This document shows positions 1 through 10,145 of a DNA stretch of 64,000 nt, piece by piece; position 1 is the stretch's first letter; each line of letters starts with the position of its first letter. Source of the stretch: Tausonia pullulans (Eukaryota; Basidiomycota; Tremellomycetes; Cystofilobasidiales; Mrakiaceae); contig OX637636.1 in assembly GCA_951802195.1 (NCBI GenBank), positions 570,501 to 634,500 on the forward strand, written 5' to 3'. The notes under the pieces were generated by a model, which was given only the letters and a program-made list of their open reading frames with translations, did not search any database and had not been told where the DNA came from. Both the position numbers and the translations under genes were made by a program.

Positions 1-866
1 GCTCGACTACGGGGAGGGATTGGTGGGTTGTTCTTCAGTCGCCCTCTTTCTCTATCTCTATGCTGACCCTCCCTGGCTTGCACAAAGACCCCTCCGGAAC
101 GCGAAGCCAAAAGACTTGAGCTACTCTCTCGGATGCGGCGCGAGGTGCCGTCGGACCAGGTGGCGCTCTTCGCTGCCCCGATCCAGTGGGAAGGCATCAA
201 TGAGGTCTGTTCTTATGCCTTTCTCTCAGCTTTTCTGCCATGTTGACAATCGAACGCGCGCAGACGGTCACGAAGAACAAACTCGAGCCGCTCGTCCGAT
301 GCCTACTCATCAAGTACGTCGGCGAGGACGACGCCGACTTTGTCGAGCTAGCGCTCGGCTCAGTGCGCGAGCGCAAGAGCGCCAGCGAGCTCGTCGAGGC
401 TGTCGAAATGGTGCGTGTTTCTTTAGTTTTGTCCTGTCTCTCTCTTTCGCTTTTCTTCGTGTGCTGTCGTCATGGCGAAAGTGAAGAGGAATTGTCATCC
501 TCCAGAAGCGGTCCGTCGTCCTTCGCCCGACTTTCTCTTCGCAACTCCCTCGCCTTCATCCCATCCTCTCACGCGGCCTACTCAGCTCTTTATGCCTTCC
601 CACTTTGACGCTGAGTGTCGCCTCTCACATCTCTGAGGGGTTTAGCCTTCTCTCGCCAGCTCTACTCCCCCTTGTCTTTCGCTAAACCCGCTCCTCCACT
701 CGCACTTGGCTGACTGCTCAACCCTCTACTCACCCGATCACTCTTCCTTCAGGTCCTAGAAGATGACGCCCCGGCCTTCGCGACAGCGCTCTGGCGGCAG
801 GTTCTTTTCGAATCGCTCGCAGCTGATGAGGGTGTCGATACGCGGGAGGCGACGGTCGAACGGTGA
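1..866 (+). CDS. RBM25-like splicing factor, C-terminal PWI domain (5' partial)
   Basis: This is the 3' end of a gene entering from the left edge. Likely exons are 2-22, 88-204, 264-410 and 753-866 (TGA). The first encodes LDYGEGL, resembling the LDYGED run before the PWI domain of animal RBM25. The joined exons read LFAAPIQWEGINE, then KLEPLVRCLLIKYVGEDDA, then VLEDDAPAFATALWRQVLF, which align without gaps to the RBM25 C-terminal PWI domain as I remember it. PWI domains bind nucleic acid in pre-mRNA splicing factors, and RBM25 acts with U1 snRNP in splice-site choice. The intron 411-752 is long for this window. The RRM and Arg/Glu-rich parts expected upstream lie outside. The family call is firm; exon edges before 88 are less certain. 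Confidence 0.82.
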
Positions 867-1845
867 GAGGGCGGGGAGGAAGGGGAGAAAGAAAGAGGAG
901 AGAGTCAGGGGGGTCCTAGGTGAGCTCGCACCTTCAGCGCGTCGTCTCCTTGGACCCTTGCTTGCGTTCTTCCATCTCTGTCTCTTCATCTCTCTGTGTC
1001 TGCGTTTGTGTTTGTGGTCGGGGAAGGAGTGGGAATCCGGGGTTGATGGACAAGTTGCTCCTGAGGTGGCCGTGCCGTGGGATCGACCTTGTACGTCGCC
1101 GCCTCTCTTCTTCCGGCCTCCCGTAATGCAATCGATTTGTCTTTGTTGGTCTTCCCTCTGTTGGGATTGGCTAGCCTTCTTGTTTGGAATGCACTGCCCA
1201 CAAGGGAAAGGATCCCAAGCCCCTTCAGGAATTTAGAATACCTCTCAGCGACAGCGAGCGATATCTTCCAGACGTGCATTGTCAGCACAAATCCTCCCCC
1301 ATCTCACGTGCAGACGGGGGACAAGCATCTCATCGTCTTGATGAGTCGTTGCGAAAAGCTGAGAAGAAGGCGGATCCCTCCTGTGGCGCCATTTGCCGAG
1401 CCAATGGGCTCGCGAGTCACCATCTCTCTCACTCTCTGAACTCTTTCGCGGCCAGCAGAGCCGTCATAGTTTCATACCGGGGAAATCCGTCCGTTGAACT
1501 AAAGTAACTATGCGGCTGACTGGAACACGATGGAGTAGCGTGCACGCCAGATTGAAGAAAGGTGGCGTCACCACCAAGCTGGCGCGTTCTCTTTGTCTCC
1601 CTTCGCCTTCGCATCCATTGGCTTGTTCTACCGCCTTTATAGACTCCGGATGAGGCCAAGGCAGGTCGGCTAAGTAAGATAGCACTTTCTTGCAGCTCAC
1701 CCTGCTCCACTGCTCCAGGCAGGTGCTCTGGCGTGCTCTCGACTGACGATGTTGCCGTAAAGGATCGTCAGGGCCTTAAAGGATACGCCTTTTTCTCGCA
1801 CCAGACGTCAACCTATTCTTCTTTCATCCTCAACCAACAAGACAC
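867..1845. other. Intergenic, 979 bp
   Basis: This stretch is the RBM25-like 3' region followed by the promoter side of the permease gene. Open frames on both strands here are short, change frame and match nothing I recognise. A pyrimidine-rich tract lies just before the permease ATG at 1846. I see no TATA box or repeat. Confidence 0.5.
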
Positions 1846-4502
1846 ATGTCCGGCAAAGAGAAGAACGGAAGCGCCGCGGTGACGGTCAATGCTGCCGTGG
1901 CTGCCGATGACGAGCATCAGAACGTTGGAGGCGCCGCCGTCGAGGAGTATAGCCCTGTGAGCGCTCCTTTCTCGTTCATAGGGAGAAGAAGCAGGCGCGG
2001 CGCCTATCCACGCACCTGTCACCCTTCCTCCGCCCCCATCGCACAACGTCAGAGCTGACTTGTGAACATCTATTCCTCTACAGCTCGGAGAAGGATTTGG
2101 CTGGTTTAGTGTCATCTGTCTGAACATATCGCAAATGGTTCGTGGGCTCGCAAAGACCCTGGGAGCGTGCTATCGACACCAACCTTCTTTCCCTTCCTCC
2201 TCATCAGATCGGAACCGGAGTCTTCTCAACGCCCGCTACGATCTTGAAATCAGTCGGAAGTGTCGGCCTTGCTCTCATCTACTGGGTCATCGGAGCCCTC
2301 ATCGGTTGGGCCGGCCTGGCGTACTATCTGGAGGTTCGTGGCTTGGACCTCTCCCCCTCCGTCTCGCACATCTGCTGACCTTTCCATACATCTCATATCG
2401 TCGCCAATCTCGAACCGCCGTAAATTATCTGCCTCCACTACATTAGCTTGGATCATATTTCCCCAAGCGCGCCGGAGCCGAGGTCGTCTACCTCGAGCAG
2501 GCCTTCAAGAAGCCTCGCTACTTCTTCCCCGCTGCTTTCGCCGCTTCCACCGTGATCCTTTCGTTTTCCTCATCAAATTGCATAGTATTCGCCAATTACG
2601 TTTTCAAGGCCGCCGGACACACGCCCACAGATTGGCAGTCGAAGGGGGTCGCGGTGGCCGCGTACACAGTCGCCTGCATCTCCATCGTCCTCTCAACAAA
2701 ATGGTCCGGCCGGCTCTCTAACTTGCTCGCGGTCGTTAAGACAGTGGTCCTCCTCGTCATTGCGATTACTGGTCTAGTCGGTGAGTGAGGGTTCATACAG
2801 GTCTGGCATCAGGGTCTGACGGATTATCTTCGTCTTTCGATTATAAGTTCTCGGCGGCAAGACCAAGATCAAGAACCCGACAGCCAACTTCAAGAACGGC
2901 TTTGACGGCACTTCGAACAACGGGAATGCGCTCTCAACTGCTCTCACCAAGATCATCTTCTCGTTCGTTCTTCTCTGCTTCTTCACGGCGCAGTCTAGGT
3001 GGTTGACCTGCCTCTCTCTCCTTTAACAGCTACGCCGGCTGGAACAACGCCCATAATGTCCTCAACGAGGTCAAAGGGGGTACCAAAACCCTCCGTTGGG
3101 CGTCTCCCTTGGCGCTTGCCATTGTCTTCGTCCTCTACTTCTTTGCAAACATCGCCTATTTCGCGTGAGTGCTACGCCTTGTGTGTTGTATTAAATCTAG
3201 GCTAACACCTCTCTTCTCTTTCAGTGCCATCCCACTCGCGGAGCTTCGGAACTCTGGCACACTCACCGCTGCTCTCTTCTTCAAGAAAGTCTTTGGCGAG
3301 ACCGCCGGCAACGTCGTCCTGCCCATCTTGTGAGTATCCCTCGTCTCTCCAACTCCAGCCGCCTGCCGACTCACACGCACACGTTTTCCTCCAGCGTCGC
3401 CCTGTCCGCCTTTGGCAACCTTATCGCAGTTGCCACCGGGCAAGCGCGAGTTATCCGAGAGACCGCTCGTCAAGGTGTCCTCCCTTGGCCAGCGTTCTGG
3501 ACCAGCACTCGTCCGTTTAACACGCCCGCTGCCCCAATTCGTGCGTCCTGGTCTCATTCAACTCACTGGACCAAGCTAATGATGCTATTGATTCTTCAGT
3601 GCTTAAGTGGGGCCTCACCGTCTTTGTCATCCTCGCGATTCCATCGGGAGATGCATTCTCCTTCATTGTGGATTTGCAGTCGTATCCGTCGCAGATGTAC
3701 GTTGGGATGGCGAGCAACAAGTTGTTGCTACCATCCTCTTTTCCTCTAGCTGATAAGAACCCCTTCCCAGCTTCGCCCTTCTCAATGTCGTCGGTGTCTG
3801 GATCATTCGTAAGGACCGCAAAGCAGCCGGGCTTGGAAGGGGCTCCTACCAGGCCTGGAACATCGCCCTCGTCTTCTCGATCCTTGTTTCAGCCTTCCTT
3901 CTCATCATGCCGTGAGTTTCAGGCTTTAAAATATTCGAGTCAGCAACATGGTGCTCATTTTGTGTTGTCATTCCAGATGGGTCCCACCCAAGACTGGCAT
4001 CTACGGCGGCGACGTCTCGTTCTTGTGCGTCGCGGTCTCGTGTAGCCCATCATGCAGCCACGTTCTGATTCTGCATCTCAAACAGCTACGCCACCTACTG
4101 CATTGTGGGACTCGCTATCATTGGTGTCTGCTTCCTGTACTGGGCAATCTGGTTCCATCTTCTCCCCAGGTGGAAGAAGTCAGTGTCTCTCGTTTTTCCC
4201 TCAACCCATCTGTCCACCTGCTGACCCTCTCCTACAGCTTTACCTGGCGCGAAGAGATTACCATTGGCCCCAACGGCGAGGTCTCCAAATACTTTGTTCG
4301 CGTCTACCACGGCTCAGCTGCTTCCTCCGCAGACCACCTCGACTTTGGTGGAAGCTCGAGCGAAGGTGAAGACAAGGGAAGCAGCACCAAGGACGTCGAG
4401 TTGGACTACTCGCCCGATCGGTCGGCTGTGGTGCTAGACAGCGTCGAGACGGAGAATCGGCTGCATGCTGGTGGCGACGCAGCTGCTGCGCGCCGCCGTT
4501 GA
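1846..4502 (+). CDS. LAT-family amino acid permease, Mup1-like (methionine permease type)
   Basis: A multi-exon integral-membrane transporter of the APC superfamily. Exon 1 (1846-1956) encodes a polar cytosolic N-terminus. Exon 3 has the substrate-site helix IGTGVFSTPATILKSVGS, close to the GTGIF-TP run of Mup1 permeases. The next exon gives LGSYFPKRAGAEVVYLEQAF, the usual segment after TM2 in LAT transporters. Further helices include VVLLVIAITGLVG, YAGWNNAHNVLNEV, VALSAFGNLIAVATGQARV and FALLNVVGVWIIRKDR. About a dozen exons can be followed to TGA at 4500-4502. The C-terminal tail is acidic and serine-rich, as expected for a regulated plasma-membrane permease. Yeast Mup1 imports methionine with high affinity; the substrate here is inferred only from family likeness. 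Internal introns are short and several carry CTGAC-type branch sites. Confidence 0.88.
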
Positions 4503-5877
4503 TCTACATTTGGATTCCGTACCTTATTACAATTTGTTGTTGTCCTTCCATACTTGTCCTCCCATACTTGTCCCCAAAATATGTTACTTTCTCCACAGTT
4601 GCTTCCGCCTGAAAAGGTGTTTGTTATGTGGACGTCTTGCGCTCAACTTGGCCTCATGAGTCCTCCCGGGCTTAAGGTCGACAAAAGAGATGGACCACTT
4701 TTCCTGATGTGCTCGGCACCAAAATTTTGTTCACTTGGCTCGTGGTGGCGGAGGGCCACGAAAGACAGAACCACATATTGAGTAAGACCGCCTGCCTGAG
4801 GTGAAATGTGGCGTGATCAGTCCTCGGCGCGCGCGCGCGCGCCTTGCCGCTGTCCGCCTCTCACGATGACCTGCATGTCTCTGGTGTGCCCCAAGTCAGT
4901 TTGGCTGTTCTCTCCTGGATTAGATAGACACCTCCCCAAGTCTACATGGTCCGCGCCATGCAGGACTTCCAGCCTGTATATATGATCTGCCATGGCTCCC
5001 CGGAATACAGGCCGGGTCCAGAAAGACGATCTCTCGATGATGGTAGTCTCCTTCCTCCCATGGGGTCCATCGGCTGGGCATCCTCGGCCGACCATGCTTC
5101 CGTGTGGTGCACTGGTGGTCGTCGTCAGTCCCTCCGTTGCGCCGCGGCCCCTTCTGGCGGGCCCTCGCTCTCGAGGGCCGGGAGACGCTCGCCTGAGCTC
5201 TCCCCAGGCTCGCCCGCCAGGTTTCTTTTGGCCCTCGTCGTCGCAAGTTTACTCTTGCCCCCAGCCCTCTCACCTTCAAGATCCGCTAAAAGTGAAGACC
5301 CTCCTTGCCGTTCTGCCTCCTTGTCCTCCTTCTCCCCCCACCCTTCGAATCAATACACACGACGTCAGCAACAAGTCCGAACCACGGGCAAATTTGGAGG
5401 CGAGCAGGGTGGACACCCGGATGAACGCCTGCTTGTCCTACGCCTGTGGACGACGCCTCCTCTACCGGCCAGCCCTTCCCTCCGTGAGGAGAGACCCCGA
5501 CGTCGTTCAAACGCTCGTCTGCTCGACTCGGGCGGGGTAGTGTCCAGGGGGATGTAGAAAACCAGGCTGGGGACCTGTCGGAGGCAGCGGAGGAAGGAAG
5601 GACCAGGACGACGAGGGGAGAGGCTGGCCTGCAGCTTGCTAGCCAGCAAGGCCACTCGTTTCGTGCCTCTTCTTCCAGCCCCGAGGATGTCTTTGTGCTC
5701 GCTGTCCTCCTATGCTGCTCGATCGGCCGCGGCTCCTGGCTTGCTCGCTTGAAGCTGTAGCAGCGGAGGCGTCGTGTTCCTACCGCCCTTGCCCCGCTCC
5801 CCTTCCTCCCAGGCTGGTTGCCCTTCTCACGCGCCTTTTGACTTACGCTCTCTTCTTGCGCTCCTCTTTCCTCTCAG
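4503..5877. other. Intergenic plus probable first intron and leader of RPL19
   Basis: No gene is supported here. The first part is the permease 3' region, including an alternating GC tract at 4827-4842. The second part must contain the RPL19 promoter, first exon and long first intron, because the first recognisable L19 exon starts in phase 1 after an acceptor at 5877. One possible donor is the GT at 5292 following an A. That would make an intron of about 586 bp, but other donors are possible. Long open frames around 4946-5557 look like chance frames in GC-rich DNA. Confidence 0.45.
4827..4842. repeat. Alternating (GC)n tract
   Basis: A run of about eight GC dinucleotides, seen directly, in the intergenic DNA downstream of the permease. 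Such alternating purine-pyrimidine runs can adopt left-handed DNA. No function is implied. Confidence 0.8.
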
Positions 5878-6915
5878 TGGCCAAGCTCTCCGACCTCCGC
5901 ATCCAGAAGCGTCTTGCTGCCTCGGTCCTCGGCGTTGGAAAGAGGAAGAGTAAGTAGATGTAGCCTAGCCGCGTCAGCGCGCGCGCGTGGGTGCCTCTGT
6001 CTCCTCAGCGAAGGAAGAGAGAGCGCTCAGGCAAAGCGCTCTTTGCCTCGTCCGCTTCGCTGACTCTTGCCGCTGCTTTCATCTTCTCAGTCTGGCTCGA
6101 CCCCCAGGAGGCCGCCGAGATCTCGAACGCCAACTCGCGTAAGGGAGTTGCTAAGCTCATCAAGGATGGACACATGTGCGTTGGACGCTGGCGGCAGCCT
6201 CCCTCCCTCCACCGCTGCTTATCAGGGAGCTGACCCTCTTCCTCTCGCTTTTCACTCTCATAGCATCAAGAAGCCCACTGTTGTCCACTCCCGCGCTCGC
6301 ACTCGTGACCTCCTTGCCGCCAAGCGCAAGGGTCGCCACACCGGTGCCGGTGAGTCGTCTACGTTGGGCGCGAGCAGCCTTTTTCCGCCGCGCGCGGGCG
6401 AGCGTTCCTCGCTCGTCCTCCAGCCTCGCTCGCCTTCTTTCCTCTTCTTCATGTCGCTGAAACCAATTTCCCCTCCTCTCGGCTTCTAGGTAAGAGGAAG
6501 GGTACTGCCGACGCTCGTTTCCCTACGAAGGTCCAGTGGATGAGGCGCATGCGTGTCCTCCGGCGGCTGCTCAAGAAGTACCGCGACGCTGGCAAGATCG
6601 ACAAGCACCTGTGCGTTGCTCGTTTGCTCGCTCGTGAGAAGAGCGCCTTAACTTTTTAGACTGACCTCTCGCCCGCTCCTCAGCTACCACTCGCTCTACC
6701 TCAAGTCGAAGGGTAACGTCTTCAAGAACAAGCGCGTCCTCATGGAGCACATCCACAAGGCCAAGGCCGAGAAGCTCCGCACGAAGACCCTCGGCGACCA
6801 GATGGAGGCCCGTCGCGCCCGCAACAAGGCTGTCCGGGAGCGCAAGGCGATCCGGCTCGCCGAGAAGCGCGCTGGTATCCACCAGGTCGAGACCGAGGCT
6901 GCCGCCCAGGAGTAG
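5878..6915 (+). CDS. RPL19: 60S ribosomal protein L19 (eL19)
   Basis: eL19 is a large-subunit ribosomal protein that forms an intersubunit bridge through its long C-terminal helix. Exons are 5878-5949, 6091-6175, 6264-6349, 6490-6610 and 6684-6915 (TAG 6913-6915). They join to give [67 protein letters not shown] and [20 protein letters not shown], all diagnostic L19 blocks. The basic C-terminus ends in an alanine/glutamate-rich tail. The exon at 5878 begins TGGCCAAG, so the initiator ATG is apparently split, with an A contributed by an upstream exon, giving MAKLSDLR as in yeast L19. An unspliced frame from ATG 5712 also reads through, but its N-terminus looks non-native. The coordinates given omit the unlocated first exon. 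Confidence 0.93.
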
Positions 6916-7749
6916 ATTTCGTCTTTGCTCCCGACGTTGGTTGCTGTGATTCTCGATTGGATGTGTGTTGGCTCCAATCTGGGTTGTCTTGTGTGTTGCT
7001 TCGTGAGCCTGGCCATGAGTTTGGCCTCGATGGAGGAGGGCCGCATCAGGGAAAGGGCAAGTCCTTGCGAGTAGGGCGGAAAGGCAGGCAACCTCGCTCG
7101 CTCGCTCGCTCGCACCGAGGACGCCTAGTTGCTCCAGGTCATTATAGGGACGGCAATAAGAACGGCAGTGTCTGCTGCTTATGGTTGGCCGCGAGTGAGG
7201 AGGAGGCAATGAAGGCAACCAGTGGGGCCGGGGCGAGAGTTCCAAGCTCAATGGATGCGCGTGAGATGATCATGGGAGTCTCTCCACGACGTCAACAAAC
7301 GTCGTTCGGTGATTGATTGACTCAGGTAGTATAGGATCCCTTCGAGGCGACGGATATCAAGTTTCAACGACATGAAAAGCGTACACTTGGGCGAGTTGTT
7401 CGACCTCGTCAAATGCCGTGCCAACCTCGTCCTTGTTCCTCACTCCAGTTCGCCAGTTTTCGTATCGAGCTCTGGCCCCTCTTTCAGAACTTACTGTGTG
7501 TATTATGAAGAAGCTGGAGTTTCGGCAACTCAGACTAATCGGTCTTTGATGGCTGATCGTGGAATCGTGGCCTGTAGAGTATACATAGAGCACAATTGGT
7601 CCATGCGCGTAAATATCGGCAGGCATTCATCCCAGTCGAGCAGTGCACCTGGCTGGGGCCTGGCGCAGAACCTGCTGACACGTTGGGTCGGACGATCATC
7701 TCCCTTGATGAGGTGGGACAGAAGAGGGGAAAAGGAAGAACGAAGAGAG

Positions 7750-7783
<34 letters not shown>

Positions 7784-8599
7784 GGGGTGAGGATGAGAAA
7801 AGAGAGTTGGAAGGGGGAGGGGAGAGGGAGGAGATTAGGAAAACGCCAGGATCGCACCCATACGACCATCCACCCCCATCATGACTACCACATCTAGCAT
7901 CAGCCTCAACCCCCCGACCAAACCAGCCAGAGAGGTGGTCTTCATCCCACCTCAGCCACCCTACAACCCTTCTTTCTCTTGTCCGCGCGCGACCCTTCAG
8001 CGTACACCATGATCGTTAGGAACAATCTCCGACTCTCCCCTGCAATTCCACCGACGTCGCCAGCCCCAGTCTCTCCAAGGACCTCCTCGTTGCTGAACCC
8101 CCCGTTCCTGGAAAGGCGGCAGATCTGGGTGGAGAATATAATGTGAATCAAGAGGGTGGGACGGGAACGCTTTGCAATCGGCGGACAGACGATGGTGCGC
8201 AGCAGAGGCAGCTCACTAGGCAGAGGAGGGTAGACGAGCGCTGTAGCGGCAACCCGGATCTTTCGCGCGACTGAACACTCGACGATTAGATGAGGAAATT
8301 CTCCCCAGCTCGACCAGGGCAGAGGACGCAGGTGGTGGAGGCGGCGTGGTGAGGAGTGCGAGTGCGATAGTAAGGAGTGCGAGTGTAGGTCTGACATGCG
8401 GGATGGAGATAAAGAGAGATAGGTGATGAGCGGGATCGACGTCCTCAGGCGCGAAGTGGTAGAGTACCGACTTCCTAGTGCTGACCTTGCCCATCGCAGC
8501 GCATTCGTATTTGGACAGACACGGGGCTAAAGAAGAGGAAGGCGACACGCACGCATGATATAAGGGAGGGGAACTTCGGGGGGGGGGGGGGGTGGCCAT
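6916..8599. other. Gene-poor stretch with homopolymer runs
   Basis: This covers the RPL19 3' flank and then anonymous DNA. It contains a (GT)n tract running into 21 G at 7753-7787, and a 15-G run at 8578-8592. No splice-consistent gene is visible. Minus-strand frames between about 7950 and 8570 may be the eroded 3' part of the LINE described next, but I cannot align them to a domain. Confidence 0.45.
7753..7787. repeat. (GT)n followed by a 21-base G run
   Basis: A simple-sequence tract read directly: GT dinucleotides from about 7753, then an uninterrupted G run at 7767-7787. It is G-quadruplex-like and prone to length error in assembly. Confidence 0.85.
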
Positions 8600-9370
8600 G
8601 GTGGGCAGGCTGCGGAGTCGCTGACGGAGCGTGCAGTCGAGGAGCTCGAGGAGGGCGAAAATGACGGGGGCTATATGATCACCTTGCTGGACACCCGAGT
8701 AGATGAGGAACGGGTTGCTGAACTAATTGTTGATGGCGAGCTTGGTGGTTTGGGAGATCAGAGTCGAGCGCATCAAGGCGATGGATGACGTAAGGGCCAA
8801 AAGCGAAATGTTTGAAACACGGCTGGACGTAGTCTTGAGTGAGAGACCTCCTCGTACACTTTTGGAAGTCGACGAGGCAGAGGGTGCCAGGTCACTTTCC
8901 TCTGTTGTCCATGTGGATCTACAGGTGGGCGATGTTTGTGCCGGTCCATCGTCCCCGGATGAATCCCGTCTTGTCGGGAGCACCCAAGTACTCAATAATC
9001 GATCAGACGCAGACGTGGAGGGCGAGAGAGAAGATGGGGGAGTCGATATTGATGAGGGAAATCTGGCGGTAGTTGGATAAAGTCGCGCGAGCAGGCTTTC
9101 TATGAAGGAGGCAGATGTGGGCGAAGCGTGGGGAGAAGAAGAGCGTACCGCTATGGGAGGTCAAGGTTTATCGGAACAGGGATATTGGGATTAATCACTT
9201 TCCCACACAGCGGTAGGTCTCGGCGAGCAAGTCTTCAGAGCCCGGTGCACTGCTGCCTCACGCCGTGGTAATGGCGGTCACAAGTTCCTCGAGGCGAGCA
9301 CTGCCCTCATCAGAGAACTTCGTGTCGGTGAAGCGGATGATATGCTCGTGATCAGTTCGGAGAGTCGGTA
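8600..9370 (-). mobile_element. Relic of a LINE (non-LTR retrotransposon) reverse transcriptase
   Basis: On the minus strand, reading from high to low coordinates, the ordered blocks of a LINE ORF2 reverse transcriptase can be read. These are an APG-D-L-AE-Y-like block (about 9210-9248), NYRQISLINIDS (about 9042-9076), DKTGFIRGRW (about 8947-8977), CLVDFQKCTRR (about 8845-8881, the box before catalytic Asp) and SGVQQGDHIAPVIFALLE (about 8645-8701). They match the family pattern NYRPISL-N-D, QTGFI-GR, L-DF-KAYD and SGV-QGDPLSP. The blocks lie in different frames with stops between them, so the element is broken and probably old. The catalytic ADD box, endonuclease and target-site duplications were not found. 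Frames at 7950-8570 and 9370-9700 may belong to the same relic. The clade cannot be assigned by eye. Confidence 0.72.
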
Positions 9371-10013
9371 ACACATATACAACGCCCGTCATCTCCTGGT
9401 TGGATGAGCCAAGGTGGGAAGAGGGTGGCCCTAGGGCGGCTCAGAGGAAGCCTCTCCGCCTCGAGGGCGCTGATTGTGAGGTAGACGCGCCCGAACCGGA
9501 AGCCCCCGAGGAGCATGGATGCTCGAGGCCAGTGTGGCAGGTTTCGGGACGGTGAGGGGGAAGAGCCCAACAGCAGACGCGGAGGTAGGTTTATGGGCGA
9601 CGGTGACTCAAGGGGAAGAGGCGGCCGCGGGGTAGGTGGGTTGACGTGCTGATAACTTCAGGTTCGGAGATCGAGAGAAGAGGCGAGGGGGGAGATGGTG
9701 TTGGAGAAGTTTGAGTCTTCCACGACGTCTTCGGGCAATTCAGTAGGGTCAAGGATGCGGGGGCGAAGGGGCTGGAGAGGGTGGCGGGCTTTGGTAGGCG
9801 CCAAGTGCGGCAGGTTTACCACCATCACCGAACCTGCCAGATGGGAGAGAGAATCCAGCTAGATAGGGAGCGAAGGGGGACGTACAGATGTGGGCAAGAG
9901 AGGGGATGAGAGGGGATGAGAGGAAAGAATGTCCAAAACAAATTCCTTTTCGCATTGCGTGGCTGGAATAGATGTTCTCTGAGCGGCTCTTGTCGCATCA
10001 AACAGATGTTGAA

Positions 10014-10138
10014 ATTGTCACATCAAGACTCATTTTCCGAGCAACCTCGGTTCGAGTCCGGGCACTGCCTGTCAGCCTGTACGTACTAGGTACGGCGGTG
10101 TAGTATAGATGGTTAGTACACTCGGTTCTGAAGACAAT
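10014..10138 (+). other. Processing stem flanking the permuted tRNA
   Basis: ATTGTC at 10014-10019, upstream of the 3' half, is perfectly complementary to GACAAT at 10133-10138, just after the 5' half. TCA at 10030-10032 can pair with TGA at 10129-10131 (anticodon positions 35-37), leaving a TTTT bulge at 10033-10036 beside the anticodon stem. Such a helix-with-bulges arrangement is what tRNA splicing endonuclease recognises at intron borders. Here it would hold the two transcript ends together. The pairing is seen in the sequence; its role is inferred. Confidence 0.6.
10036..10131 (+). tRNA. Permuted tRNA-Gln(CTG): 3' half upstream of 5' half
   Basis: The 3' half is 10036-10070: nucleotide 38 T, anticodon-stem strand CCGAG (10037-10041), variable CAAC, T-arm CTCGG-TTCGAGT-CCGGG (10046-10062), acceptor strand CACTGCC (10063-10069), discriminator T. 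After a 23-bp spacer (10071-10093) comes the 5' half, 10094-10131: acceptor GGCGGTG, TA, D-arm GTAT-loop-GTAC (10103-10119), A, anticodon-stem strand CTCGG (10121-10125), loop TTCTGA. Swapping the halves gives a 73-nt cloverleaf with all stems paired (G-U pairs included), anticodon CTG, and a join between positions 37 and 38, the standard eukaryotic tRNA intron site. The joined loop TTCTGAT and the T discriminator match yeast tRNA-Gln(CUG) as I recall it. B box GGTTCGAGTCC (10049-10059) precedes A box TAGTATAGATGG (10101-10112), the reverse of normal order; both are good matches. A T5 run follows. Confidence 0.85.
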
Positions 10139-10140
10139 AC

Positions 10141-10145
10141 TTTTT
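10141..10145 (+). terminator. Pol III terminator after the permuted tRNA-Gln
   Basis: Five T residues directly after the 5' half and the complementary GACAAT. A T run here, after the 5' rather than the 3' half, is what a single Pol III transcript of a permuted gene would need. Confidence 0.65.

Noticed and set aside
205-229. Short 25-bp intron in the RBM25-like gene
   Set aside because: It would put the next exon out of frame. A 59-bp intron (205-263) restores a gap-free match to the PWI domain.
4946-5557. 203-codon plus-strand open frame before RPL19
   Set aside because: Low-complexity composition, no homology recognised, and overlaps the region needed for the RPL19 leader and first intron.
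10031-10145. Two unrelated tRNA fragments rather than one permuted gene
   Set aside because: Every stem of one half has its exact partner in the other, the join matches the intron position, and the outer flanks are complementary. Independent fragments would not show this.
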